From JABDGM01 sp046349975 (GTDB lineage: Bacteria > Planctomycetota > Planctomycetia > Pirellulales > Lacipirellulaceae): DNA of 64,000 nucleotides. Under the pieces are notes generated by a model that was not told the origin of the DNA, searched no databases, and saw only the letters and a list, made by a program, of their open reading frames with translations. Position 1 is the stretch's first letter. Each line of letters begins with the position of its first letter. Shown in pieces: positions 1 through 9,484 of this stretch. Position numbers and translations under genes: made by a program. The stretch lies in NCBI GenBank assembly GCA_046349975.1, contig JAXMBH010000002.1, forward strand, positions 124,001 to 188,000, written 5' to 3'.

Positions 1-2700
1 CGACAGGTAGCCGCCGATCGTGTGCATCACTAGCGGCGGTGGTTCTGTTTCGCTGAGTTCCAGCAGCGAGGCTGATGCCGCTTCCGGCACTACGCCAGCT
101 TCGTTTTCTTGCGTGGTCGAGACGCCGAGTTCGCGCTCGGCGGCCGACTGGACGCGTTCGAAGTAGCGCGTCAGCTCATCGAGAGTGTACTTCCACGCGT
201 CACCAACGTTCGCGATATACTCGTGCAGCACGGCCAGCGTCGCTTGCTTGCCCGATTCGCTGCGATACTCAATCGCTCCCGCGACACGCGGTACAATCGA
301 TAAGTGGTGCCGCTCCGTGAGCTGCCGGCCAATTTCCAAATCGGGATTCACGCCCGCGGTGATTCGCCGGAACATTTTCAATATGAACCGCTCGTTGAAG
401 ATAGCCGAAGTGTTGCTTTGCTCGCCGCCATGCACGTGAGGATCGAGATCCGTGCCGGCGTTGCCGACCACCGTTTCAAACGCCCCGGTGTGCGTGCCGA
501 TAATCGTGCCACTAGCGCCGGTGAGCCGCCGCCGACTCGCAATCGTCGACAGCAGCCGCTTCCAGAATCCAGATTCCCAGGTTGCTTCGCACAACACACG
601 CGGCACACCGGATTCGCCCAGCTCGATTCGGGCAATCGCTGAACGCGGATGTGCCATTAACAGGCTGTCGGCTGCATCTTGCTCAAGCAGCGTCAGCGGA
701 ATGCAATACGAATCTGGCTCGCCCTCGGCATACGCGACGCTGACGAGCATCAAATACAGCGGTGCGCCGGTCGTGTTCCGATCGACATCGAAGTAATCGA
801 GCACGTCGACCAGTTGCAGTCGCCGCGCCTTGCCCGCAAACCACCGCTGCCTGCGCAGATAGGGTTCGAGCGCTTCGCCGAGTGCCTTGCGCGTGCGGCC
901 CTTGAGCAACTCGCTCATTTCGCCGCGTATCGAAAGCGTCGGCAACTCATGGTCATCGTCGTCGGACTTTGACTCGTCGCGGCATCCTAGGCAGAACCAA
1001 AAGAAGCCGTGCGGACCGAGCGACAGCCGGTATGGCTGATCGGTAACGGTCGGGAACGACGTTCGACCGAACAATTCCGTCGGCGTCTTGCCTTGATAGC
1101 GCGACAAATCCAACTCGACGGCTTGTGACAACCTCGACAAGTTTGCCACCACCAGTAGCGTCTCGTCATCCGTTTCGCGCAGAAATGCGAAGATCTTCGG
1201 ATTCCCGGTCGGCAGCGCTTCGAAACTGCCCGTGCCGAACGCTGGGAATTGCTTTCGCAGATCAAGAATCCGCCGGGTCCACCACAAGAGCGAATGCGGA
1301 TTCGTGTGCTGCACTTCGACGTTGCGCAGCTCATAGTGGTACTCGGGATCGATGATCACTGGCAGGTACAGGCTCTGCGGATTGGCTCGCGAGAAGCCGG
1401 CATTGCGGTCGCTGCTCCACTGCATGGGCGTGCGTACGCCGTTGCGATCGCCGAGATAGTAGTTGTCGCCCATGCCGATTTCGTCGCCGTAGTACAATAT
1501 CGGCGTGCCGGGCAGCGAGAGCAGTAGCGAATTCATGAGCTCAATCTTCCGCCGGTCATTGCCCATGAGCGGCGCGAGCCGGCGGCGGATGCCGAGGTTG
1601 ATCCGCGCCCGGGCGTCGAGCGTGTACGTGCGATACATGTAATCCCGTTCTTCGTCGGTCACCATCTCGAGCGTCAGCTCATCGTGATTTCGCAGGAAGA
1701 TCGCCCATTGGCACGACGGCGGCAACAGCGGCGTCTGCTCCAATATATCGACGATTGGCGACCGATCCTCGCGTTCCACCGCCATGAACAACCGCGGCAT
1801 CAGCGGGAAATGGAAGTTCATATGGCATTCGTCGCCATCGCCAAAATACGCCGCCGCATCCTCCGGCCATTGGTTCGCTTCCGCGAGCAGCATGCGATCA
1901 TTGAAGTTCTCATCGATGTGCGTCCGCAGCCGCTTAAGGAACTCGTGCGTTTCCGGCAAGTTCTCGCAGTTCGTGCCCTCGCGCTCGAATAGATACGGAA
2001 CGGCGTCAAGCCGCAGGCCGTCGACTCCCATCTTGAACCAGAAGTCGAGCACCTTGATCATCTCGTCGCACACTTCAGGGTTGTCGAAGTTGAGATCAGG
2101 CTGATGGCTGTAGAAACGGTGCCAAAAGTACGCCTGAGCCACTGGATCCCAGCTCCAGTTCGACGATTCGAAATCCTGGAAGATGATCCGTGCTTCTTGA
2201 TATTTATCCGGCGTGTCGCTCCACACGTACCAGTTCCGCCACCGCGAGTCGGCCGGTGCTCGCCGCGCTCGCTGGAACCACTCGTGCTGGTCGGAGGTGT
2301 GATTCATCACCAGTTCAGTAACGACTTTCAACTCGCGGCGATGCGCTTCGTCGAGAAACTCACGAAAGTCGTCAATTGTGCCGTATTGCGGATTGACATT
2401 GCGATAATCGGCAATGTCGTAGCCGTCGTCCTTAAGCGGCGACGGAAAGAACGGCTGCAGCCACAGCGCCGTGACGCCGAGATCTTGAATGTAATCAAGT
2501 CGGGAGGCAAGTCCGCGAAAATCGCCGATGCCGTCGCCGTTCGAATCCTGAAACGCGCGCACATGTACTTGGTAGATGATTGCATCTTTGAACCACGCGC
2601 GGCGTTCAACGTGCTTCACCGAGTGCGGCGTCGTAATCGGCACAGCCGCCTGGATGGTTTCCACCTTCGTGGCAAGTCCCGAAAGCTCAACGGTAGCCAT
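1..2700 (-). CDS. treS: Trehalose synthase / maltokinase fusion (TreS-Mak), 3' end outside window
   Basis: Interconverts trehalose and maltose, and the fused kinase makes maltose-1-phosphate, the donor for GlgE. I translated the minus strand from the ATG at 2700; 900 codons stay open to position 1, so the C-terminus is missing. Residues about 25-560 are a GH13 trehalose synthase: AWFKDAIIYQVHVRAF near the start, DGYDIADY, nucleophile in DGLRLDAVP (about residue 230), acid in LLAEANQWPED, and LRNHDELTLEM. From about 590 a maltokinase domain begins (RRQRWFAGKARRL, later HGGEQSNTSAIF and LKMFRRI). AGGAG sits 6 nt before the ATG. The gene starts 30 nt after glgE, so malQ-glgE-treS is a likely operon. 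TreS-kinase fusions are known from the GlgE pathway. Confidence 0.93.
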   Translation of the reverse strand, partial: MATVELSGLATKVETIQAAVPITTPHSVKHVERRAWFKDAIIYQVHVRAFQDSNGDGIGDFRGLASRLDYIQDLGVTALWLQPFFPSPLKDDGYDIADYRNVNPQYGTIDDFREFLDEAHRRELKVVTELVMNHTSDQHEWFQRARRAPADSRWRNWYVWSDTPDKYQEARIIFQDFESSNWSWDPVAQAYFWHRFYSHQPDLNFDNPEVCDEMIKVLDFWFKMGVDGLRLDAVPYLFEREGTNCENLPETHEFLKRLRTHIDENFNDRMLLAEANQWPEDAAAYFGDGDECHMNFHFPLMPRLFMAVEREDRSPIVDILEQTPLLPPSCQWAIFLRNHDELTLEMVTDEERDYMYRTYTLDARARINLGIRRRLAPLMGNDRRKIELMNSLLLSLPGTPILYYGDEIGMGDNYYLGDRNGVRTPMQWSSDRNAGFSRANPQSLYLPVIIDPEYHYELRNVEVQHTNPHSLLWWTRRILDLRKQFPAFGTGSFEALPTGNPKIFAFLRETDDETLLVVANLSRLSQAVELDLSRYQGKTPTELFGRTSFPTVTDQPYRLSLGPHGFFWFCLGCRDESKSDDDDHELPTLSIRGEMSELLKGRTRKALGEALEPYLRRQRWFAGKARRLQLVDVLDYFDVDRNTTGAPLYLMLVSVAYAEGEPDSYCIPLTLLEQDAADSLLMAHPRSAIARIELGESGVPRVLCEATWESGFWKRLLSTIASRRRLTGASGTIIGTHTGAFETVVGNAGTDLDPHVHGGEQSNTSAIFNERFILKMFRRITAGVNPDLEIGRQLTERHHLSIVPRVAGAIEYRSESGKQATLAVLHEYIANVGDAWKYTLDELTRYFERVQSAAERELGVSTTQENEAGVVPEAASASLLELSETEPPPLVMHTIGGYLS

Positions 2701-2730
2701 ATCGTCTCCTGCGAATGGATTCCATGCCTG

Positions 2731-4761
2731 CTACAGGTAATATTCGAAATCGCGCTCACTGCGCGCACGTCGACGAATACGAAAGATGTGTGCTGGACTT
2801 CCCGCCGGGTCGAGTTCCACATAGTTGCGATTTCCGTGCCACAGATAGCGGGCATCCGTCAGTAAGTCGTGCATCTGGTACGGTCGGTCGCTCGGAAGTT
2901 CCATCTCGTCTGTCGGTAATTCGATCCACGCCGACTGCCGATGATGCGGATCCAGATTCACGGTCACGAGCACGATGTCCGACTGATCTGGCGCCGTGCG
3001 GCTATAGCAGATCACTTGCTCGTTATCGGTCTGATGAAACTTGAGTATGCCATGGTGGGCGATCGCCGGGCTGCCGCGGCGAATGGTGTTTACGCGGGCG
3101 ATGAAGTCTTTGAGACTGTCCGGCCGGCGCAAGTCGTGAAAGTGAATTTGATATTTCTCGGAATCGCGATACTCCTCGCTTCCCGGTTCACGGGCTGCCG
3201 ACCACCCGTGCTCGAACGGCGGGCCGTAAATGCCGTAGTTGCCAGAGAGCGTGGCCGCCAGTACCAACCGCGACATGAACGCTGCCCGGCCGCCGTACTG
3301 CAGCGACTCTGGCAGAATGTCCGGCGTGTTTGGCCATAAGTTGGGCCGAAAGAATTCGCGGATCGAGCTGTGGGTGAGATCGGTGAAATAGGTCGTGAGC
3401 TCCCACTTCGTATCACGCCAAGCAAAGTACGTGTACGACTGCGAGAACCCAGCCTTCGCCAGCCGATACATCACCTTCGGCCGCGTAAACGCTTCTGCGA
3501 GAAAGATGACGTCAGGGTGTTCGCGTCGAATTTCGCCGATCACCCACTCCCAAAATCCGAAAGGCTTAGTGTGAGGGTTATCGACGCGAAAAATCCGGAC
3601 GCCCTCGCCAATCCAAAAGAAGAAAATGCTCTTGAGTTCGTCCCACAGCGCTTGCCAGGCATCGCACTCGAAATCGAAAGGGTAGATATCCTGGTATTTC
3701 TTCGGCGGATTCTCGGCATATTGAATCGACCCATCGGGACGCTTTTTGAACCACTCCGGGTGCTCGCGCACGTACGGGTGATCGGGCGAACATTGAAAGG
3801 CAATATCGAGCGCGATTTCAATTTCGTGCGCCTTCGACGCCGCTACGAGCGAACGAAAATCGTCGATCGTGCCGAGCTGTGGATGAATGGTCTTGTGCCC
3901 GCCCTCTTCGCTGCCAATCGCCCACGGACTGCCGGCATCGCCTTCGCGCGCAGTCTCGGCGTTGTTGGGGCCCTTGCGATGCGACCTCCCGATTGGGTGA
4001 ATCGGCGGCAAGTACAGCACATCGAACCCCATTGAAGCCACGTACGGCAGCGCGGCCTCCACATTTTTCAGTGTGCCATGTTGGCCATTGCGCCCCGCCG
4101 ACCGTGGGAACATTTCATACCATGCGCTGAAGCTCGCCCGCGGCCGATCGACGGTCACCCGAAACGGCCGGCTTTCTTCCACCGCCACCGGCTCGTGCCA
4201 GCGGTCCACAAGCGCATCTAGTTCATTCGTCTCGATCAAATCGTGCAGCACCTCGCGAGTTGCGCCGCCGCGTAGCCGGTGCTCCCACCGCTCCAGCCGT
4301 TCACGATCGTCGACGTTCGCCCGCAGGATCGAGTGCCGCGCGAACTCCGCGCCCACCAGCAATTCGACATCGACGTTCTGCCTGGCGGCCACCCGTTTCG
4401 CCAAATCACGTTTCCAAGTGCCGAAGTGGTCAACCCAGCCTGCGATCTTGTATTCGTACGTGCCGACTTCGTCGACGCGGAACTCGCCGGTCCACCGATC
4501 ATTGATAACGGGCTGCAACCGCGCGCGATGCCACTCACCAGGATTCTGGCAATTCGCATCACCGCACATCTTTCGATAGAGCACCGCGGCGGCGATGCGA
4601 TCGTGTCCATCGGTAAACACATCGGCCGTGACGACAATCACATCGCCCGCGACGCGCTTGATCGGAAACCGCCCGTTATCGACGTTCGGTTCAACATTCT
4701 CAATCACGACTCGCGAGCGGCCCGCGCTGGTCGGCAATGTTTTTATAGCGGTCTGCGACAT
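2731..4761 (-). CDS. glgE: Alpha-1,4-glucan:maltose-1-phosphate maltosyltransferase (GlgE)
   Basis: Transfers maltosyl units from maltose-1-phosphate to alpha-1,4-glucan in the cytoplasm. Begins with an N-terminal domain (RVVIENVEPNVDNGRFP, then VIVVTADVFTDGHD), followed by a GH13 barrel with GlgE hallmarks: FPRSAGRNGQHGTL, YLPPIHPIGRSHRKGPNN, nucleophile Asp in RVDNPHTKPF (about residue 395) and the acid in LAEAFTRPKVMY (about 421). The frame extends upstream to a GTG at 4800, but neither start has a strong ribosome site; I chose the ATG at 4761, giving about 677 aa, normal for GlgE. It lies between malQ and treS on the same strand. The product of the fused TreS-kinase downstream is its substrate. 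Confidence 0.93.
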   Translation of the reverse strand: MSQTAIKTLPTSAGRSRVVIENVEPNVDNGRFPIKRVAGDVIVVTADVFTDGHDRIAAAVLYRKMCGDANCQNPGEWHRARLQPVINDRWTGEFRVDEVGTYEYKIAGWVDHFGTWKRDLAKRVAARQNVDVELLVGAEFARHSILRANVDDRERLERWEHRLRGGATREVLHDLIETNELDALVDRWHEPVAVEESRPFRVTVDRPRASFSAWYEMFPRSAGRNGQHGTLKNVEAALPYVASMGFDVLYLPPIHPIGRSHRKGPNNAETAREGDAGSPWAIGSEEGGHKTIHPQLGTIDDFRSLVAASKAHEIEIALDIAFQCSPDHPYVREHPEWFKKRPDGSIQYAENPPKKYQDIYPFDFECDAWQALWDELKSIFFFWIGEGVRIFRVDNPHTKPFGFWEWVIGEIRREHPDVIFLAEAFTRPKVMYRLAKAGFSQSYTYFAWRDTKWELTTYFTDLTHSSIREFFRPNLWPNTPDILPESLQYGGRAAFMSRLVLAATLSGNYGIYGPPFEHGWSAAREPGSEEYRDSEKYQIHFHDLRRPDSLKDFIARVNTIRRGSPAIAHHGILKFHQTDNEQVICYSRTAPDQSDIVLVTVNLDPHHRQSAWIELPTDEMELPSDRPYQMHDLLTDARYLWHGNRNYVELDPAGSPAHIFRIRRRARSERDFEYYL

Positions 4762-4920
4762 TCTGGCCGTAAATGGCAAACCGTATGCCTGGGCGCTCAC
4801 GCGATTGCTTGCGGGCGTAAACAGCCGGCGCGAAGGCCTGAAAAATGCCGCCGTATCCTAGCCCCGCTTGTAGCGACAAATGTGACTGGCCGGATTTACA
4901 CCAGTCTGAAATACTCACGA

Positions 4921-7077
4921 TCAAACATGAGCCGGGTGGCGCTGGCTACTGTGATTTGCGATCGCGTCGCTCAAATCACAGAGTCGGCGGCGAATTTCTG
5001 GGTCGTTGCGGAATTGCTCGGCGGTCAGCCTTGCCTTGCGACGCCAATTTGCGTTTTCTCCATCCGTGCTGGGGATATTCTGCGGCAAAGTTTCCTGCCA
5101 CAAATCTTCCAGGTTCACGAGCACCATTCGGCTTGCCCTATCACGCAGATATTCGACGCACGCGTTTAGAACCGCCGTCGCGGGCGTCCCATGGACCGCA
5201 TAACCCAGTGATTTGAAAAACCCGATGAGAGCCGCGCGAATCGTTTCGCGATCGCGTTCTTGGATTTCACATTCACCCGGCGATAGCAGGCCGGCATGCG
5301 CTCGTTCGCCAATGTCGTTGCCGTTCCAAAAACCGGCGAACGGCGGCATGTCGTGCGTGTTCAAGCTCGCGATCGAATTCGCCGGCGGCTCCGGCAATGC
5401 CGCATTCCGATCCGGTTGAATTTCGTACTGCACGACATACATGCGATGAAAGTTGTGCTTCGCCATGGCCACCGGCACTTCCGGCGGCACGGTGCCCAGG
5501 TCCTCGCCGACGATCATTGTCTGGTGCCGATGCGATTCCAGGGCGTAGACTGCGTACAATTCTTCAGCCGGGTAGCGCACATACACGCCGTCCTTCGCAC
5601 TCACGCCCGGTGGTATCCAAAATACGCGATGGAAACTGGGCATGTGGTCGATCCGCAACACGTTTGCGTATCGCATTTGATGCCGCAAAAACTGCCGGAT
5701 GTAGCGGTAGCCGTCGCGGCGAATATTCTCAGGGTGCAGGGGTACGAAGCCCCAATTCTGGCCGTTGGGAAACATGATATCGGGCGGACAGCCGCCGGTC
5801 GCCCCGACACCAAACAGCGATCGTTCGCGCCACACATCGTAACCGCTGGCATTTACCCCCAACGGCATGTCGAGGTACAGCCCGCTGCCACCTTCGCGGT
5901 TCGCGGCCCGCCGGATTTGCTCGTCGGCTTGCCACTGCGCGAACATGTGGTAACGCAGTGCCGCTGCATCGACCTCGGCGCCCGCCATTTCGCCCTCGCG
6001 CAGACGATTCGGCCACTCTGACCACGGCTTCCGAAACCGCTCGCCGAGCGCGCGAAACGCGGCGTAATCTTCCAGCGAAGGATGCGCCGCAACAAACGAG
6101 TCGAAGGCAGTGCGCTCTGTCGAGCGCGACGCGAAGAACTTTGCTGCGAGCTTTTCCAGTGCCTGCCGTTTGAGCTTTGCGATCCGGCGATAGTCCACCA
6201 GCCGCTCCGTCCGCGCTGTTTCCAATTCACTACGGAACTCGGCTGTCTCGACCACGCGTCGAACCTCGGCATCGTGCGAAAAACCCACTACCTCTGGAAT
6301 GTTCAGAAAGAACTCATTCCAAAACAGCCGGCTCACGGGGGAGTAGGGGCTGATTTCAAATGGTTCGTCCAGAAACGCGGCTAGCAACGGCAACGTGCCG
6401 ACGATCTGCCCGCCCAACTCCTGGAGCCACTCACGCTGTTCGCGCAGGTCGCGGAAGTCGCCGGCGCCCCAGCTTTGCTGCGATTCCAAGGCGTAGAGCG
6501 GCAAGAATGCACCCCACGATCGTTGCCAGCCGCCGCCGCGGGGAGAGTAGGCACGCATCGGCGCCGCGATGATGAGCGTCTCACATTGTTCGCTCGCGAA
6601 TTGTAACGACAGCCGGTGATATCCCAGCGGCAATGCGGCCGGCACGATCAATCGTTTCGCAATTACGCCACGATGGACCAGGGCGCACTCATCGGGAGAC
6701 GCGTCGGGCAACTCGCCAAGTCGACCAGCCCAGCGGATGGCCTCGCCATTTTCAATATCGACCGACGCTTCGAAATGATGGTCCTTGGCGGCAGCCGGGA
6801 CTCGCACACCAACTTCTGTCGCACCTCCGCCCCAGGCGACGACAACAGGGCTCACGCGCTGCCGACAAATTTCGTCCTCGCGCTCGAGGACCGCTTCTTC
6901 GATGTCGTCAAAGCGGGAAACCGGCGACCCCAGCAAGTTCAGCACAGCCAAGACCGACTCCGCCGGCGATTCGCACCGCTGGCCACGCACATCGTCATAC
7001 GATGTTTGGATACCCCACAACTCGGCAAGCTTTCTGAGCGGATCGACCGCGCGGGACTTTGCGTCGGTATTTTTCAT
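4921..7077 (-). CDS. malQ: 4-alpha-glucanotransferase (amylomaltase, GH77)
   Basis: Disproportionates maltodextrins, releasing glucose and making longer glucans. 718 aa, close to the long bacterial MalQ form. The GH77 catalytic set is visible: LRIDHMPSFHRVFWIPPG (nucleophile near 476), VGEDLGTVPPEV (acid near 523) and LNTHDMPPFAGFW (third Asp near 573). Early in the domain are SWGAGDFRDL and EISPYSPVSRLFWNEFF. The ATG at 7077 is the first gene of the minus-strand group malQ-glgE-treS, with 159 nt to glgE. It is divergent from treZ across 309 nt. Together these genes can build and remodel glucan from trehalose or maltose. Confidence 0.92.
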   Translation of the reverse strand: MKNTDAKSRAVDPLRKLAELWGIQTSYDDVRGQRCESPAESVLAVLNLLGSPVSRFDDIEEAVLEREDEICRQRVSPVVVAWGGGATEVGVRVPAAAKDHHFEASVDIENGEAIRWAGRLGELPDASPDECALVHRGVIAKRLIVPAALPLGYHRLSLQFASEQCETLIIAAPMRAYSPRGGGWQRSWGAFLPLYALESQQSWGAGDFRDLREQREWLQELGGQIVGTLPLLAAFLDEPFEISPYSPVSRLFWNEFFLNIPEVVGFSHDAEVRRVVETAEFRSELETARTERLVDYRRIAKLKRQALEKLAAKFFASRSTERTAFDSFVAAHPSLEDYAAFRALGERFRKPWSEWPNRLREGEMAGAEVDAAALRYHMFAQWQADEQIRRAANREGGSGLYLDMPLGVNASGYDVWRERSLFGVGATGGCPPDIMFPNGQNWGFVPLHPENIRRDGYRYIRQFLRHQMRYANVLRIDHMPSFHRVFWIPPGVSAKDGVYVRYPAEELYAVYALESHRHQTMIVGEDLGTVPPEVPVAMAKHNFHRMYVVQYEIQPDRNAALPEPPANSIASLNTHDMPPFAGFWNGNDIGERAHAGLLSPGECEIQERDRETIRAALIGFFKSLGYAVHGTPATAVLNACVEYLRDRASRMVLVNLEDLWQETLPQNIPSTDGENANWRRKARLTAEQFRNDPEIRRRLCDLSDAIANHSSQRHPAHV

Positions 7078-7386
7078 TGAGGGCGTTAGATTATTTGATG
7101 CTCTTGAAAACGTCGTGGTAGACGCGTAACCAGCGGCCTCTTACCGCCCGTCGCACAGAACGAATTTCTAGCGAGTCGACCGCAATTAGCAATCGATTCA
7201 CCGCGGTCGTGCGCCGACACGAGCACACGTCGTGCCTGAGTTAGGAGTTGGTCTCGAGGGCCGTTCTTTCCCGATCGCGCGTTGCCATCGACAGCTGCAA
7301 AGACGTGTGGCGTTCATAACCACGGCCCCCCTGGGCGGTATGCCGATTGCTATGCCGCGAAAGAGAGAAGAAGAAAGGATGGAGAC
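7078..7386. promoter_or_regulatory. Intergenic region between divergent malQ and treZ
   Basis: 309 nt separate the malQ start (7077, minus) and my chosen treZ start (7387, plus), so promoters for both directions should lie here. The plus reading frame of treZ stays open up to 7282 but without conserved sequence. I see no clear operator palindrome or sigma-54-type site. Confidence 0.5.
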
Positions 7387-9210
7387 ATGGTTAAAGTATG
7401 GGTGCCAAACGCTACGACAGTTCGACTTCTGCTGAGCGAGCGCGTGATCGAAATGGAGAAGCAGCACACGGGTTGGTGGACGGCAGCATATAAATTGCGC
7501 CACGGCGAATGCTACTCGTTTGAAGTCGACGAAAACAAAGGCCTGCCTGACCCGCGCTCACCTTGGCAGCCGGAGGGCGTGCACAGCCATTCATGCCATG
7601 TCGACCATTCGCAATTCAAATGGACTGACCAATATTGGCAACAGCGACCGCTTTCTTCGGCGATTATCTACGAGCTGCACATCGGCACGTTCACACCGCA
7701 GGGCACATTCGATAGTGCGATCGAAAAGCTCGATCACCTCGCCGACCTCGGCGTCACGCACGTCGAAGTTATGCCAGTTGCCGCATTTCAGGGCGACCGC
7801 GGTTGGGGCTACGACGGCGTCGCGCTCTACGCCCCGCACCAGGCCTACGGCGGCCCGGAAGGTTTCAAACGATTTGTCAACGCCTGCCACGAACGCGGCC
7901 TCGCGGTGATTCTAGATGTCGTCTACAACCACCTCGGCCCCAGCGGGAACTACCTGCCGCAATTCGGCCCGTATTTTTCCGATCGCCATTCAACTCCCTG
8001 GGGCTCGTCACTCAACTTTGACGGTCCCGACAGCGATGAAGTCCGCCGCTTTTTCTGCGACAACGCTTTGATGTGGCTCCGCGACTATCACATCGACGGT
8101 CTTCGCCTCGACGCCGTGCATGCGATCGTCGATACGTCCGCGATTCCTTTCCTCGAACAGCTGGCTGCCGAAGTCGAAGACTTGAAGGCGCACCTCGGCC
8201 GCCATTTATGCCTCATCGCCGAAAGCGACCTCAACGACCCGCGTGTCATTCGGGCGCCGGAACTCGGCGGCTTCGGCATTGACGCCCAATGGAGCGATGA
8301 TATCCACCATGCGCTCCATGCCATCCTCACCGGCGAGCGCGAAGGCTACTACGAAGACTTCGGCTCGCTCGAAGACCTCGCCGTCTCGATGTACCGGCCG
8401 TATATCTACGCGGGCCGCCACTCGCCCTATCGCCGGCGCACGCACGGGCGTTCGCCGTTGGGCCTCAACGGCCATCAGTTCGTGGCCTACATGCAGAACC
8501 ACGACCAGCTCGGCAACCGCGCCCGCGGCGAACGATTGTGCCAGCTCGCCAGCGTCGAGCGTGCGAAAATAGGCGCTGCGCTCATTCTGGTATCACCGTA
8601 CATTCCCATGCTCTTCCAAGGCGAAGAGTTCGCGGCTTCGAGCCCGTTCCTTTATTTTGTCGGCTTCGACGAGGAACCTGAGCTGGCGCAAGCGGTTGCC
8701 CAAGGGCGTTGCCAGGAATTCGCGTCGTTCGGCTGGCGGCCGGAAGACATTCCGGATCCAACGGATCGCTCGACGTTCGAAGCGTCGAAGCTGCCATGGG
8801 ACGAGATCACTCAAGAGCGTCACGCGACCATGCTTGCTTGGCACAAGGCGCTTATCCAACTCCGCCGCCGCATTTCCGCGCTTACCACCGGCCGACTCGA
8901 ATTGACGCATTCCGATTTCAACTCCACTGAGCAATGGCTCGACGTGCGCCGCGGCCCCATCCAGATCCTCTGCAATTTCGCTAACCAGTTAACCACGCTG
9001 CCGCTCAATCGCGAGCGCAAAACACTGATCCTCGCGTCGAAGGACGATTGTCGAATCGAGGGCGACGAGATTCTTCTGCCCAGCGAGTCCGTCGCGATCA
9101 TCGGCCCCGAATGGACGGCGAGATATCGGCCACCACAATTGGAGCGCGAGAACACGGACGGACGATCATCTCGCCGCCCGGTGGGAGCTGCCGACGCCAT
9201 CGCGCGATGA
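7387..9210 (+). CDS. treZ: Malto-oligosyltrehalose trehalohydrolase (TreZ, GH13)
   Basis: Cleaves trehalose from maltooligosyl-trehalose. The start is the ATG at 7387 (VKVWVPNATTVRLLL, an N-terminal CBM48-like strand) because AAAGGA and GGAG lie just upstream; the open frame reaches back to 7282. This gives 607 aa, normal for TreZ. Motifs: YELHIGTFTPQGTF, VEVMPVAAFQGDRGWGYDGV, DVVYNHLGPSGNYL, nucleophile in GLRLDAVHAI (about 241), acid in IAESDLNDPRV (about 277), and QNHDQLGNRARGERL (about 371). TreZ normally works with TreY, which is not in this window. A GlgB-like role is less likely given the TreZ-type motifs. Confidence 0.9.
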   Translation: MVKVWVPNATTVRLLLSERVIEMEKQHTGWWTAAYKLRHGECYSFEVDENKGLPDPRSPWQPEGVHSHSCHVDHSQFKWTDQYWQQRPLSSAIIYELHIGTFTPQGTFDSAIEKLDHLADLGVTHVEVMPVAAFQGDRGWGYDGVALYAPHQAYGGPEGFKRFVNACHERGLAVILDVVYNHLGPSGNYLPQFGPYFSDRHSTPWGSSLNFDGPDSDEVRRFFCDNALMWLRDYHIDGLRLDAVHAIVDTSAIPFLEQLAAEVEDLKAHLGRHLCLIAESDLNDPRVIRAPELGGFGIDAQWSDDIHHALHAILTGEREGYYEDFGSLEDLAVSMYRPYIYAGRHSPYRRRTHGRSPLGLNGHQFVAYMQNHDQLGNRARGERLCQLASVERAKIGAALILVSPYIPMLFQGEEFAASSPFLYFVGFDEEPELAQAVAQGRCQEFASFGWRPEDIPDPTDRSTFEASKLPWDEITQERHATMLAWHKALIQLRRRISALTTGRLELTHSDFNSTEQWLDVRRGPIQILCNFANQLTTLPLNRERKTLILASKDDCRIEGDEILLPSESVAIIGPEWTARYRPPQLERENTDGRSSRRPVGAADAIAR

Positions 9211-9484
9211 CTCGTACGCGCCATGCGTACCCGGCTTCGTTTTCGCACTATGGGTGCATGTGTGTTTGACCCATGGACCGACAGCATTGTCTGTCCGACC
9301 TCTTGGCCCGAACTATGCGCCTAGCGCCTGCATCGTCGCGTGCGCAAAATCACGCATTGCACGCTGCTTTTCCGTGCTAAATCCGCAATTGCCAGCGTGG
9401 CGTTTCTGCCCTACACTTCCGCCGCAATTTCGCGATCTTCCGGCAGGAAGTCACGCTATCATCGTCGCTTGAATCGAGCATTCC

